Assembly: GCF_002127325.2 (NCBI RefSeq)
Contig: NC_035444.2
Coordinates: 78,861,392 to 78,925,391, forward strand
Length of the DNA: 64,000 nucleotides
Source: Helianthus annuus
Lineage: Eukaryota > Streptophyta > Magnoliopsida > Asterales > Asteraceae
Direction of reading: 5' to 3'
Shown: in pieces, positions 1 to 11,051 of the stretch
Layout: each line of letters starts with the position of its first letter
How positions within the stretch are numbered: the first letter of the stretch is position 1
Position numbers and translations under genes: made by a program
Notes under the pieces: generated by a model
What the model saw: the letters and a program-made list of their open reading frames with translations, nothing else
What the model was told of the DNA's origin: nothing
Databases searched by the model: none

Positions 1-184
1 TGACATAGTTTGTGAAGATTTGGGTTTGAGCCCTTATGTCTCAAGTTTGAATCCACTCCTAAGCGGGTTTTACCGTAGTGGGTTTTTGAGCGATGAGTTT
101 ACCTCGAAACTGGAGATGGTGGGTTTGGGCAACTCAACACTGTCTGCGGTCGCAAGCGTATTGGTAACTTTTTATTATTGGATT
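1..184. other. unassigned sequence at window edge
   Basis: No credible coding region is seen; the 63-residue reading frame at 20-211 has no recognisable motif. Around 46-58 there is a stretch resembling the B box of a tRNA-derived SINE promoter (gtttgaatcc), but no A box or poly-A tail supports it. This may be a fragment of a repeat that truncates the 5' LTR of element A. Confidence 0.3.
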
Positions 185-500
185 AGGGGCTGTTTGACAA
201 CATCTGAATGATTAAGTGTTGAACCAGTAAGAGGTCTGAACCATTAAGTGCTGAATCAGTAAAAGGTCTGAAACATTATGAACCTGTATAATTCTTAACC
301 GTTCAGAGGCAAATGTCTGACCAATTCAGATTAGAGGTATTAACCATTCAGACTCTGTATAAATCTTAACCATTCAAAGGCAAATGTCTGAACCATTCAG
401 ACATCTACTTATGAAACAAACAGTTTGAACCATTAAGTGCTGATCCAGTAAGAGGTCTGAACCATTAAGAGTCTCATTAAGAGGTAAACAAACACTCCCT
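185..500. mobile_element. MITE-like element with short terminal inverted repeats and internal CTGAACCATTAAG repeats
   Basis: The left end AGGGGCTGTTTG (185-196) matches the reverse complement of the right end (489-500) at 10 of 12 positions. The interior is built from about ten variants of a CTGAACCATTAAG / CCATTCAGA motif and has no coding capacity. The end sequence and size fit a hAT-type MITE. No matching 8-bp target duplication is visible (attggatt on the left, taccccgg on the right), so one boundary may be off or the duplication has decayed. Confidence 0.55.
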
Positions 501-580
501 TACCCCGGATAGCTGAAATTTTATTTCATTGGCATTAACAAAAGTAACTTGTAATTATTATGTTCATTATTTAGGTCTCT

Positions 581-1582
581 AGATGAATAAGTTAAACATG
601 CCCTAAATATACTTTACATAGCTTAGAAAATAGGCTTAGAGGTATTTGGTGCGCAAAAATAAACTTATTTGATCAACAGGGACTAAAAGCGTCAAAAAGT
701 GCATAAGTTTGCATTTTCGCGCATATCTTACGTTCTGAACATATCCGGAAATCCAAAACTTTATGTTATCACTAAAATATTTTATTTTAGTGTTTGGCAT
801 GATAAAATTCCATTCTTCGCGTAATTTGGATCGTTTTTCGCGTCCGTTCGTGTTTCATCGTAATTAGCCGAACAACGCAACCGTACGACCAAACGAACCG
901 ACATCCGGCATATTTTTGAGCATGTTTTATGTTCCCTACGTTTAGACATCATTGTAGAGCCTTGAGAATGGCTTAACGGGATTTAAACGGGTCAAATATG
1001 AGCTTAAACACATACAAGGACCAAAACTGCAACTTCTGAAAGTTTATTTGATCTGTGCAGGCCGTAGCCTACGCCCCCTGCAGCGTATCCTACGCCCAGG
1101 TCTAGGCAGATTCTTATTTTCAGCATTCTTGTCGTCTTTCAAGGGCTTTTATGTAAAATTCTCAATACCATGAGCTGGTTTTCAACCTCCATTGTATTTA
1201 GAAACCATGGGCACACATGGAGGGCCAAGATTGAAGCACGGGTTACGAGAAACGATCCTAACGGTTCTTAATCGTAATTAGGTAGATATTAAACCCTCAA
1301 AAGGGCACCTCCTAATTACCACGTTTGCTTAGTTAATTGTCGGGTCAAAGTAATTAAAATAAAAGTCAAGCGAGTCGGTTTTTAAAAAAAATTCATAACT
1401 AATGATGTAAAGGCAATAAAATCAGTTTTGTCACTTTAATAACATGGTAAATATTAATTGAACATGTCTAGGCATGTTCAACCCGACAATTCTAAGTTTA
1501 GGCTCGGTTCGGAATCGAAAGTCGCAAAAGTAGACCTTTGCTTTGACTTTCCGTTCTGACCTGATTTAGCTTAGTTTAGATA
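581..1582 (+). repeat. 5' LTR of element A, first surviving part (Tekay-like, 5' truncated)
   Basis: This stretch aligns almost base for base with 25261-26515 inside the 3' LTR of the same element (shared blocks include ccctaaatat, gggactaaaagcgtcaaaaa and cctacgccccctgcag). It lacks the first ~630 bp of the LTR. It also lacks about 248 bp between position 1268 and 1269, a segment present at 25949-26197 in the 3' LTR that contains the only good TATA box. The part ends at the AGATA target duplication (1578-1582) of element B. Confidence 0.85.
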
Positions 1583-2034
1583 TGTAGGATCGGCGCGGAC
1601 CCGAAACGAGTCGATCAGAGGCGTTCTACACAATATGAAAGGCGGAAACAGACATATCGTGTGTGATTCAACAAGATGTTCATTTTAACTGTCTGTTATA
1701 TTGATTCTGATACGATTACAGATCTGTAGACACTTCGACAGAGCTTCGCCGTCGGAAACACTCTTCTTAATTCCATTTCAAATGAACCGGAATGACTCCT
1801 ATTTATAGACTTCTTAATTCCACACGAAACATACTTACACAGAATCAATACAAGCGAAATTACATACTCACACGGAATTACCTTGTAATTCCGTGCGCAA
1901 TTACATATTAACATTTCAAGCGGAATTAGTCCTTCTCAAGTGGAATTAACTTTTTTGCATGATTTCTCGATCTTTGTGCCATGAACAATGCAAGACTCGA
2001 TATAAGACGAAATCGATAGATGTATGCACCAACA
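1583..2034 (-). repeat. LTR of element B, downstream copy (3' LTR in element orientation)
   Basis: The 452-bp copy matches 15385-15828, with both ends TG..CA. It contains several copies of the AATTCCGTGCGAAATTAC-type motif that also fills the leader. The two LTRs differ by scattered substitutions and small indels, so this insertion is older than that of element C. Confidence 0.9.
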
Positions 2035-2047
2035 AACTCCCCCTCGG
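2035..2047 (-). promoter_or_regulatory. polypurine tract of element B
   Basis: On the minus strand the sequence reads CCGAGGGGGAGTT immediately before the TGTTGG start of the LTR. This is the normal position and composition for the plus-strand DNA primer of an LTR retrotransposon. Confidence 0.8.
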
Positions 2048-4261
2048 ATGTTGACGAGTCTTAAGTGTCGAGTCTTCAACGTCTTTGGTCTTTATCAGTC
2101 TGACTGCTATCTTTTTCTCTTTTCCTTTAGCACCAACAGACTTCCCTTGAACAATCTCATTTTCCCTCGGATGTTGATCTTCAATGAATCAGAATCGCAA
2201 TCTGACTTTCAAGCTTTCTAATTCTCTTGATCAAATCTCTTGCTTCCTTAAGTTCATTAGCATCATCAGCTTGTGTGAACTTAAGTTCCAGAATCGTAAC
2301 CTGGCTCACATTCTGCTCAGGTATATTCAGATTCTCCCTTTCGATATGCTAGAAGCTTTCACAGGATCAGGATCGAGACCTGGCTCTATACTCAGACTCA
2401 GAATCCAGGCTATCCTGCACATCCTCTACCTCACAATAAATTTCACAATTTTACAATTGACAAATTTATATATCAAGACTCCCTCAAATTAAACCAGAAT
2501 GATTTAATACTGTTGATTTCTGATGAACCACTTGAAAACAATCATTTCAAAATATTCTCATTTTAAGCACAGACTCCTTCTCAAAATGATCATCATGTTT
2601 AGCACCTAGAATTTTGAAAATCTGCTTTTCAACATCCGTTGTCGAAAATCTTTTTGAATTTTTCAAAATATATGCTAAAACACACCAAAAATCTTTTTGA
2701 AATTTTGAATAAAATGAAATGCAGTAAAGAAATATTTACAGAAAATATTTTTGTGAGTTTGTGTAAGAGGATCATATCAGTTTTTGAGACAAATCACTAA
2801 CACTGTTTAGCTTTAAACATTTTAAGTTCTAAACAATTCACTTAGATTGTCAGTATACTGATCCATTTAAATTTTCACACAAATTTCAACTGTTTCGAGA
2901 TATGAGATTAATGTTTTAAGTACGTAAACTTATTCGCGTGTTCCACCACTTGAATATACTCCCGTATCCAGATCCCAATATTAAGTCTTACAGGTGAGTA
3001 TACCTAGATGATATCTGTAAAAAGGGTTAAATGCGAAACCGTGAGAGCTCAGGTCATAACTTCCGTTCAGCAGAGAGATGACGGCTCGTCTTTTGGTGTG
3101 TTCCCTTTAGAGAATCTTTTCTTCAACAGCACATGATTAGCATTTTGCAATGTTTCATCATTTTTTATGCTGAGGGCGGTGCTATATTTCAAGCAATTTG
3201 CAAAAAGTATTATACGGGGACTAGGCCATTGCTTCCACAATATCAGAAGTCCCGGGATAATATCCCAGATATCACTGAGTATAAAGACCTAGTATCTTAG
3301 AAGGAGGGACCTTTCAAACAAGATTTCGGGGGTTACCCATATATCCAAGAAATGTTCCCCACAATATAAGCAAGTTTGAAATTTAGGTTTATATCTTGTC
3401 AGAATCTACTAAATGTGCAAAAACCTACTGACACATCCGCAGTTAGATTGTTTATCACATTTTGACTTTTCATTTCTTTAGCATGTTGTGATAGTCCACT
3501 GATGTACTATCATTTTCTCTTTTTCACAACAAAACTCATTTTGAAATTTATCATGTTTTTGATTTTTTTTCAAATTTTCTAATGTTTTTGGATTTTCAGA
3601 AATTTTTACTCCCCCTAAAATGCAAAAACATCTAAAGAAAATTGAAAACAAGCTGTACAAGTTAAAGTGACAACTGTGTGAATTGCTTCAATTCGCCATC
3701 CACTAGGCGTAAACAATCAGAACTCCTCCTCTCAACAAACTATTTTCCCATAGGATTTCAAAACACTTAAGTTTGTTTTAATCAAAATAGTTTTTTCGGA
3801 AAATTAGTTTGGATGATTTTACCACTTATAGGAAACGGGGTTCATCATTTTGTTTCTCAAAAATATCACATGTATGAAGATTACATCAAGTTCAACCTAA
3901 TGACCTTGATGAATCACTAATATGAACAAACCTCTGTACCACCTGTAAGACGAAAATCGATTTTCGTGAATTTCTCAAGAAAGATGCCGATTCCTACTCC
4001 ACACTTACCAACCTGGGAGTTCCGGCAAGTCCTTAACCTGTAAAAATTTATCAAATTTTAAAATTCATTCACAAAAGCAATTTTATCAAGAATGATGCCG
4101 ATTCCTGCTCCACAATTACAAACTTAGGAACTCCGGCATGTCCTTAACCTGTAAAAAATTACCAAATTTTAAAATTCATTCACAAAATCAATTTTATCAA
4201 GAATGATGCCGATTCCTGCTCCACAATTACAAACTTGGGATCTCCGGCATAATCCCGTTTT
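2048..4261 (-). other. non-coding 3' region of element B with a ~112-bp tandem repeat
   Basis: About 2.2 kb lies between the gag stop and the polypurine tract where an autonomous copia element would carry pol. I could not recognise any protease, integrase, RT or RNase H motif here in either strand. At about 3977-4255 a unit containing gatgccgattcctgctccac and ccttaacctgtaaaaa occurs two and a half times at ~112-bp spacing. The rest is unstructured AT-rich DNA. Confidence 0.7.
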
Positions 4262-7200
4262 TTAGTCAAAGAAAATGTCCACCCAAGCCTGACCAGCCTT
4301 GAGTGATCTTAATTCTTCTTCAGTTGGGTTATAAGTTGCTTTCTTTGTTGCATAAAAGTCTTTAACCCCTTTGGCCTTTCCCTCGACCATTTTCCCAAAA
4401 ATCTTTTTCACATTTCCATTAAACGCTTTCTCCACATCAAATTCTTTCTTTTCAGAATAGAATTGATTCGAGATCTCAACCTTTCCAACTTTTGATTTAA
4501 AATTCTCAGCCCTCAATGGTGGAAAATTCGCATCATCCATTGGAGGCACTGAGTTTTCCTCTTTTACCTCACCCTGTGGATCTTCTGACTTTGTGGAATC
4601 AGATTCATCACCAGATTTTACATCCGACTTCTTAACAACCCACATTTGGTTGTCTTTAGCTCTCTTTTTGTAAAATTTTTCTTTGAACACTCACCAACTT
4701 CATAAGTTGAATTTTCAAAAATTTTGAATTTTTCAATTGGTGGTTCATTTTTCTCAACAACTTTTTCTTTGAGCTTTCTAGAGACTTCCTGTTTTGTCTT
4801 TATAGCTTGAGAGCAGTTCCATGCAATGTGACCAACTTCATTGCACTTGTAACAGATTCTCGTCTCTTTCTTCTGATTAGCTCCTCTCTTCATAACCTCT
4901 TGCTTCTTCGCAAGAAATTCTCTGTTTGACTGCTTCCAGAATGAGCTCTTTGATTCCTCTCCATAGCTCGTCCCTGGAACAAATTTTGTATTTGTTTTAG
5001 AATTTCTCTCATTTTTATAATTTTCAGGTGGAATAAAACCAAGACCTTTCTTTTTAAAATTACTGTTACGATTTGGTTTCTTTTGAAAACAAGAACCAGA
5101 ACTGTAACCTTTTTTTTATTTAACCGTTGTTGAACTCTTGAAGTGTACTTTTTAAGTTTTTCGGAAAGATTTAAATCTTTTATTTCAGAAATATTAATTT
5201 CTGTCATTTTGAAAACCTTTTTGATCTTTTCAATTTGAACACATCTTATTGGAAATTCCTCATCAGGATATAATTTGTCTGAATCATTCAATGTATATGC
5301 AACTTTGAATAATTCATCATTCAAATTAGATTTTGATAATAGAAATTCTTTATTGTAAACCCGTTTAGCCGACGTCTTTGAACTGTTTACTGACGAACTC
5401 GAATTTCCAGACTCAGATTTTGACTCCGACTCCTCATCTGTATCCAACACCTGATCGACCACCTTTTTTATTAACTCAGACTCATGATCAGTATCAGACG
5501 ATGTGAACGTGACGTCAATGTTTTCTGGTAACTCATAAGTTGTTTTGGATTTTAACTTTATATTGACAGCCTTATTGACTTGCTCCTCATTCGGTTTTCT
5601 AGGAGAATACCCTTCCCAAATCGGAGGCGGACACTTGTTATAACTAACACTTTGTTTCTTACCAGTATCCTTCTTCTTTGGCTTTTCATCTTGAAATGCT
5701 TCAAGGCCTGCAACAGTTGGATAAATTCGGTCAATAAGATAATCAGAACTAGAATAACTTTGTAAGAGTCTTCTAATTCTTTCATTTTCAATTTTTCCTA
5801 TTTCCAACTCTTGCTTCCACTTTGCACTTTCTTCTATATAGAAATTGATAGCTTTCTGCTTCGACATCATCACAGCATTCAGCACTGTCAGTGCATCTTC
5901 TCTTTCAGAATTAGTCTTTTGCAGACCAGTTACTGTTCTATTCAACACATCGTAAGATTCCTTCACATAATTGAGATCAAACAGTAACTTTTCTTTCATC
6001 TTTTCTTGTTCACTCAGTTTCTCATCCTTTTCTACACACTACTTGCAAGATTCTAAACACTTTAAGCAAGGCTTGATGACTTCCACAATCTTTTATACTT
6101 CAATGATCTTCTCAACTTCAATCACTTTTTCAACTTCAACCAGCTTTTCAGTGACTTTAACTTCTTCACATGTTTCATTTTTATTTGTCTCCAAAACCTT
6201 TTCAACTTTCACCTTTTTCAACTCTTTTGCTGCTCGTTTCTTCTTCAACTTCTCCAAGAGATATGCAAAATAAAATTGAAAACTTTCAGGAGATAGTTGA
6301 GTTTTTGCAACATTAATATGCATTTCTTCATCATCATCACTACTACCATCAGTTGGTGATTGATCAAAATTTATAGTCTTTTTAGAACTATCATCTGAAG
6401 AACCAGAATCAGTTGGTGTTTAATAAAAAACAGTTGCTCTTTCTGAACTTTCATCAGATGAAACAAACTCTTCTTCTTGACTCGAATCATTATTATCAAA
6501 TATCTTCATCCATTCTGTAAACAAATCAGGCTTTTGAACTATTTCTGCAATCATAGCTACAACTTTTGAATCAGGTGGAATATATTTATCCCAGCTGAAG
6601 CCTTCTGCCACTTTTTCATCATCTTGATCAATTATACCTTAATAAGCTTTCTTATTTGCATCTTCAATCATTCTTGCATGTGCAGTTTGTGGTTCCTTTT
6701 GTTGATGTGGTTGATGAGCAACTTGTTGATAAATAGCTTTTCGATAGTAATCATCTTTTCCAAAAGGATTCTTTGCTCCACTAGCTTCCTGATTTTTGCA
6801 TTCTCTCTTAAAATGACCTTTCTCCCTGCATCGAAAACAAGTAACTTTAGATTTATCAAAACCCAAAGTAGAAACATGTGCATCCAAAAAATCATTTCTT
6901 CCTGTAATCATTTTGAACTTTTCTGCTCTCCTCAAGATACTAGCTAAGCACCATTTGATGTCCATGAGCTCCATCTCTTCAGCGTCTATCTGATCGTAAT
7001 TCTCTTTTGTCAGCATAGGATTTCCGATCCTTCCAACAACCAATCCTTCATAAGATTCCAGCACGGTAGCTAGTAACGCCATGTGATCTTTAGCTACTTC
7101 TTCAGAAAAGCTTTGACCATTTGGTAGATTTAATGCAATGTTGCACTGTATCACACAACCATTTCCACTTTTTGAACTTTGAGAATGAAAACTTGAAGTT

Positions 7201-7961
7201 GAACTCTTTGGATTAACACTCGGATATGAAGAAACTCCACTACTGTTGTTTGAACTTTGATAAACATTTCCAGATGAGTTTCTAGCACTAAAAGCAGTTT
7301 GGATTTTCAGACTTATTTCAGCCTCTTGAACACTTCCTTTATAATACATTTTCACACCTTGTTGATTACTTGGATTATTCATCCTTGCAATCTTTTTCTA
7401 TTCAAGATCTTGACCTTCAATCTTCTCGATGAACTGAGAAATTGTTAAGAACATCGTATTCTCCGGTGTTCTTTAAGATCATCAAAAATGTACCCCACTC
7501 TTTCTGAGGTAAAGCATCAGCTAACTTGTCGACCCATTCATCTTGAGGTTTCTCAATTCCTAACAAAGACATAGATCGTACTAAGTGACAATATCTTTCA
7601 ATCAACTTCTTTAACGATTCTCCTGCCAAACTTGAAAACAAATCAAACTCTTTCTTTAGCAACACTTTCTTGCTCCTGATCATCTTTTCACTACCTTCAA
7701 ACTTAGTTTTAAGTGCATCCCAGATCGATCTTGCAGTACCATCATGTTGAAGTAATATAAAGATATCTTCTTTAATCGCTTGCTGAAGTAGAGTAATCAT
7801 CATCTTTTCAGCTTTGTACATATACCTTTCTTTGTCATTCAATTCAGAAATCGTTTTGATAACTTGCAAACCAGTACGTGGTTTGACATATTTCTTCTCA
7901 ACGCATTCCCAAGATCTCAGATGATTGGCTTGTACCCAGTTTTTGAAACGGTCTTTCCACC
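4262..7961 (-). pseudogene. gag polyprotein of element B, main part (broken)
   Basis: Reading down the minus strand, the order is a UBN2/copia-type capsid region (7869-7417), a Ser/Asn-rich linker, and a CCHC knuckle CFRCREKGHFKREC (about 6835-6795). An acidic stretch and a long coiled coil built from VEVEKVIEVEK-type repeats (about 6320-6090) follow. A conserved block with SPRKPNEEQVNKA and NIDVTF comes next (about 5600-5500), then a second knuckle CYKCNEVGHIAWNC (about 4855-4815), and the product ends AWVDIFFD. It is interrupted by stops at about 6639, 6420, 6093 and 6036, and by frame changes near 5115 and 4690. It continues upstream, across element C, into 14696-14836. The homologous region in element F has the same domain order, so this is a real retroelement gag and not random frames. 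The coiled coil is unusual for a copia gag and resembles the extended ORFs of SIRE-type elements. Confidence 0.8.
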
Positions 7962-8796
7962 TAATGGAGAGTGTGAAACACGAGCCTTAAGTGTATTAGA
8001 TTGTGTGATTTAATGTGGTTTATGCGATTATATTCGTTGAATATAGTAACTACGAGTTTTGTGGTGTTACAGGTTAATCGACATAACTCGGAGGAATTAA
8101 AGTGCGTGGAAGCGAAGAGGAACAAGCAAGGATGTTTGGCGAGAGAAATTATATCATTCGAGATGTGTTCGGGTCAAAATAGAGCTTTGAAGAGGCAGGA
8201 AATATGATATAACAATGTTTAGGGGCCTTCTGGTAATTAAATAAAAGACAATTGCAGTTGAAATGTTGAAAGAACGAGGAATGATAAACTCCAGGGGTTG
8301 AAAGTGACAAATAATGAAAGTTTGGTTTTGTGATTCGTGGGAGCTGAGATTGATATGCATGCATCAAAAAGAAACAGAACCTTTAGACCGTAACTTACGG
8401 TATGTATACGTAAGCTACGGTCGATAATACAAGACATGCACAGGCGCTGACTTTGGAGGCAGCCCTTGATTGGACGAATTGTTGACAGATTCTTGAAGGA
8501 ACAATATTAATTAAGTCAACATATCATCATCATCATTTACTGAGATAAGTGGGCCGACTTTGTCTTTGGATTGGGCCAGCACACGTGAAGGCTCAGGAGG
8601 GTTAGTCCACAAGTCATCAACCAACATCATCTCACATATACAAAATTGGCGGCTAACATAGGAGACATGGGCTGACAAAATCATATGTAGGCTTGTGGAG
8701 TTGTGGACTTTTATGTTTGGCAGCAACATCAACTCATCATCAATATCATCAACATTGCACGTGACTAAGGAGCTTCTTGTTGGATTTGTTTTGGAG

Positions 8797-8835
<39 letters not shown>

Positions 8836-9880
8836 TAGAGGATTATTACTTAAAAAAAAAAAGAAAACATCAAGTCATCATCATCTTTGACTTTGAGAAC
8901 ATCTCACGTGCACTAGAGTTTGGTGTCAACATTATTTAAGTCTTGGGCCCATATTGACGTGAAGTAGAAACTTGGGACAAGAGGGGAGACACAAAAGTCA
9001 ACAATTAATATCATTCATCACAACATCTACAATTTACTTTGACGGTAGATCTTGGGGGTAGGAGATTGGGCCACACATGGGCGTCATTAATTGATGATAG
9101 ATACTAACATCAAAAGGAACTTGGGCCGCTATTGAACTTGTGTGGGCTGGACTTCTTTTGGACGGCGGCACTCTCGACGGCATCATGATACAATCACAAA
9201 ATACATACAACATCATTCTCGACGGCAGTAAGAGGGCACGAAGATAGAGAAGGGCATTGAAGATCATCCCACCCTAATGAGCGGCTAGTCTTTTATGGTT
9301 TCCTCCGGATGGAGGGTTTTTGTAAGTTAGACAATTTTATGTGTTTGTGACAATCGTATAACTTGGTGATCTAAGCATTCGATGCTTTTCACCTTGATTT
9401 GATTTGTTGATTGTAAATGATTGCATTTATTTAAACCTTAATTTCTAAGCATTCAGTTCCCGAGAGTTCTAGTAATTGGGATATATTTGACATGGGGTTA
9501 GGGTTTGTAAATTGTAATTGATAATCATTCGATAACCTCCCGTTATGTATTGACCGGAGTACTTAGTCGTTGGTTATCACAATTAATTAATCGAAATTAA
9601 CACCTATGTCTATGTAGGTAATGATTAAACACATAATTGAAGTTAACTACAAAACCTGAAATCTGGAGGAACCATCTTTCTTCTCATTGATTTAAAACAC
9701 AATTTTTGTTCGTTAATTTAGATACTTTTCACATTCAAACAAACTGATTTTCTAATTCTGTAGTAGTTAATTGAAACTTTTCATTACAACACTTTCCACA
9801 ATCCTCCTCTGGTTCGATATCCGACTTACTCTATCTACATAGTTTAGTTGGTTTTTGCATGTCCATAACGACAGACATCA
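7962..9880 (+). repeat. 5' LTR of element C
   Basis: The 1919-bp LTR ends CAGACATCA directly before the primer-binding site. It includes a CA/TA microsatellite (about 8799-8832) that is shorter than the one in the 3' copy. Small reading frames inside it are identical in both LTRs but show no recognisable domain, so they are not called as genes. Confidence 0.92.
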
Positions 9881-9883
9881 AAA

Positions 9884-9901
9884 TGGCGCCGTTGCCGGGG
9901 A
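9884..9901 (+). promoter_or_regulatory. primer-binding site of element C (tRNA-Asp type)
   Basis: The sequence TGGCGCCGTTGCCGGGGA lies three bases after the LTR. It is the characteristic Athila-type site complementary to a tRNA-Asp 3' end. Confidence 0.9.
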
Positions 9902-10055
9902 GGCGTGCGCAAAGTGTTTAGTGTTAAGTTTTAGTTTAAAAAAATAAAAATAAAAAAAAATAAAAAAAATAAAAATCCAAAAATAGTGTCAGTTTTGTTT
10001 TGTTTTGTTTTGTTCAGATTTATGCGTGGTGCTTGTGTTTTTGTGTTTGTGCAGG

Positions 10056-11051
10056 ATGACAGATCTTACGATATTATGCACCTCTCTTAGATGCATTTTG
10101 TGTAGGGAACCACTTCACCCGTGTATCGGTTGCCACGAGGCCCGATTTAGACGGGAAAGAGCGAAATTGGCAGAACCACCGATGCCTTGCTATGATAATC
10201 CTTCCCTTCCACCATATTTTTATGATTATGATACAACGGTGGAGGATGGTTATTACTCTGATGGATGGGATCGGGACGAGGATACTTATTATGAGCCAAG
10301 GACGGATGGACGATGTTTCTGTTGCGGTCGTTATCATACTTCTTATGATGAGGATGTGTGCGCGGTGTATTTGGAAAATCCAGAGTATTGGAATAAAAAA
10401 ATGATGGATGCATACATCTCAACACCGTATCAGGGATACCGACAGTATCATCCCGAGGAATATCCTGAGCCCGAGGGTGTCTATACTTATCAGACCGAGG
10501 AGGAGAAAAAGCTGGCTACGTTGGAAGCGAGTTTGTCCAAACTCGAACAGTATTTAGTAGCACCCAACCTTTCCGATGAAGATCGAATCAGCTGCCTAGC
10601 TTCCAAGTGTCAGAAGTTAAAAATGAAGATAGAAATAGAAGAGCGTCTCTCACCATTACCTGATGATATTAGAGATTATTCTCACATGGAGGATGAGGTT
10701 GTGGAGGATAATACCACACCAATGAATCCTTTATCTGATGAAGAGTCACTGGTGGATCAGATGGTGTGTGATGATGAGGAGGCAGAGCAGTCTGATGAGA
10801 TAAATGTGTGTACCGAACCTCTCCCCATATCAATCATTCAAATTAATAAGTGTGGGGAAGAGGGTTCGAGGAAGAAGATGAGAAGGGTGAATCTACAAGA
10901 CATCAGGGTACATATCGTGAAGTGGATTAGCGAAACCCGCAAGTGCAGTCTGAACATGCCAATTATACTGATGAATTTATGGAGATGGCATGTAAATTTC
11001 CGTGCATTCATGGGAAATGTTGCGGGTAAGTGTGCATTGAGACCACCATAG
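10056..11051 (+). CDS. unrecognised Cys-rich acidic protein of an Athila-like element (331 aa)
   Basis: I do not recognise the family. The ATG at 10056 (MTDLT) is chosen because the homologous ORF in element E begins at the same residue after a shared gtgcagg context; the frame is open 17 codons further upstream. The N-terminus has a ribbon-like C13-x2-C16-x6-C23-x2-C26 pattern. A second cluster, CFCCG at 87-91 followed by His94 and Cys102, resembles a loose zinc knuckle. Residues about 145-205 look coiled-coil (EEEKKLATLEASLSKLEQ), residues about 215-270 are strongly acidic, and a basic segment (SRKKMRR) follows. It has no protease or RT motif. The ORF is intact here while the copy in E has two stops. 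A nucleic-acid-binding gag substitute is possible but unproven. Confidence 0.75.
   Translation: MTDLTILCTSLRCILCREPLHPCIGCHEARFRRERAKLAEPPMPCYDNPSLPPYFYDYDTTVEDGYYSDGWDRDEDTYYEPRTDGRCFCCGRYHTSYDEDVCAVYLENPEYWNKKMMDAYISTPYQGYRQYHPEEYPEPEGVYTYQTEEEKKLATLEASLSKLEQYLVAPNLSDEDRISCLASKCQKLKMKIEIEERLSPLPDDIRDYSHMEDEVVEDNTTPMNPLSDEESLVDQMVCDDEEAEQSDEINVCTEPLPISIIQINKCGEEGSRKKMRRVNLQDIRVHIVKWISETRKCSLNMPIILMNLWRWHVNFRAFMGNVAGKCALRPP

Noticed and set aside
46..58. tRNA or SINE promoter box
   Set aside because: Only a B-box-like 10-mer is present; there is no A box, tRNA fold or poly-A tail.
8001..8804. Short ORFs in the element C LTR, exactly repeated at 12779-13582
   Set aside because: Their identity reflects LTR duplication; none has a domain, and they overlap on both strands.
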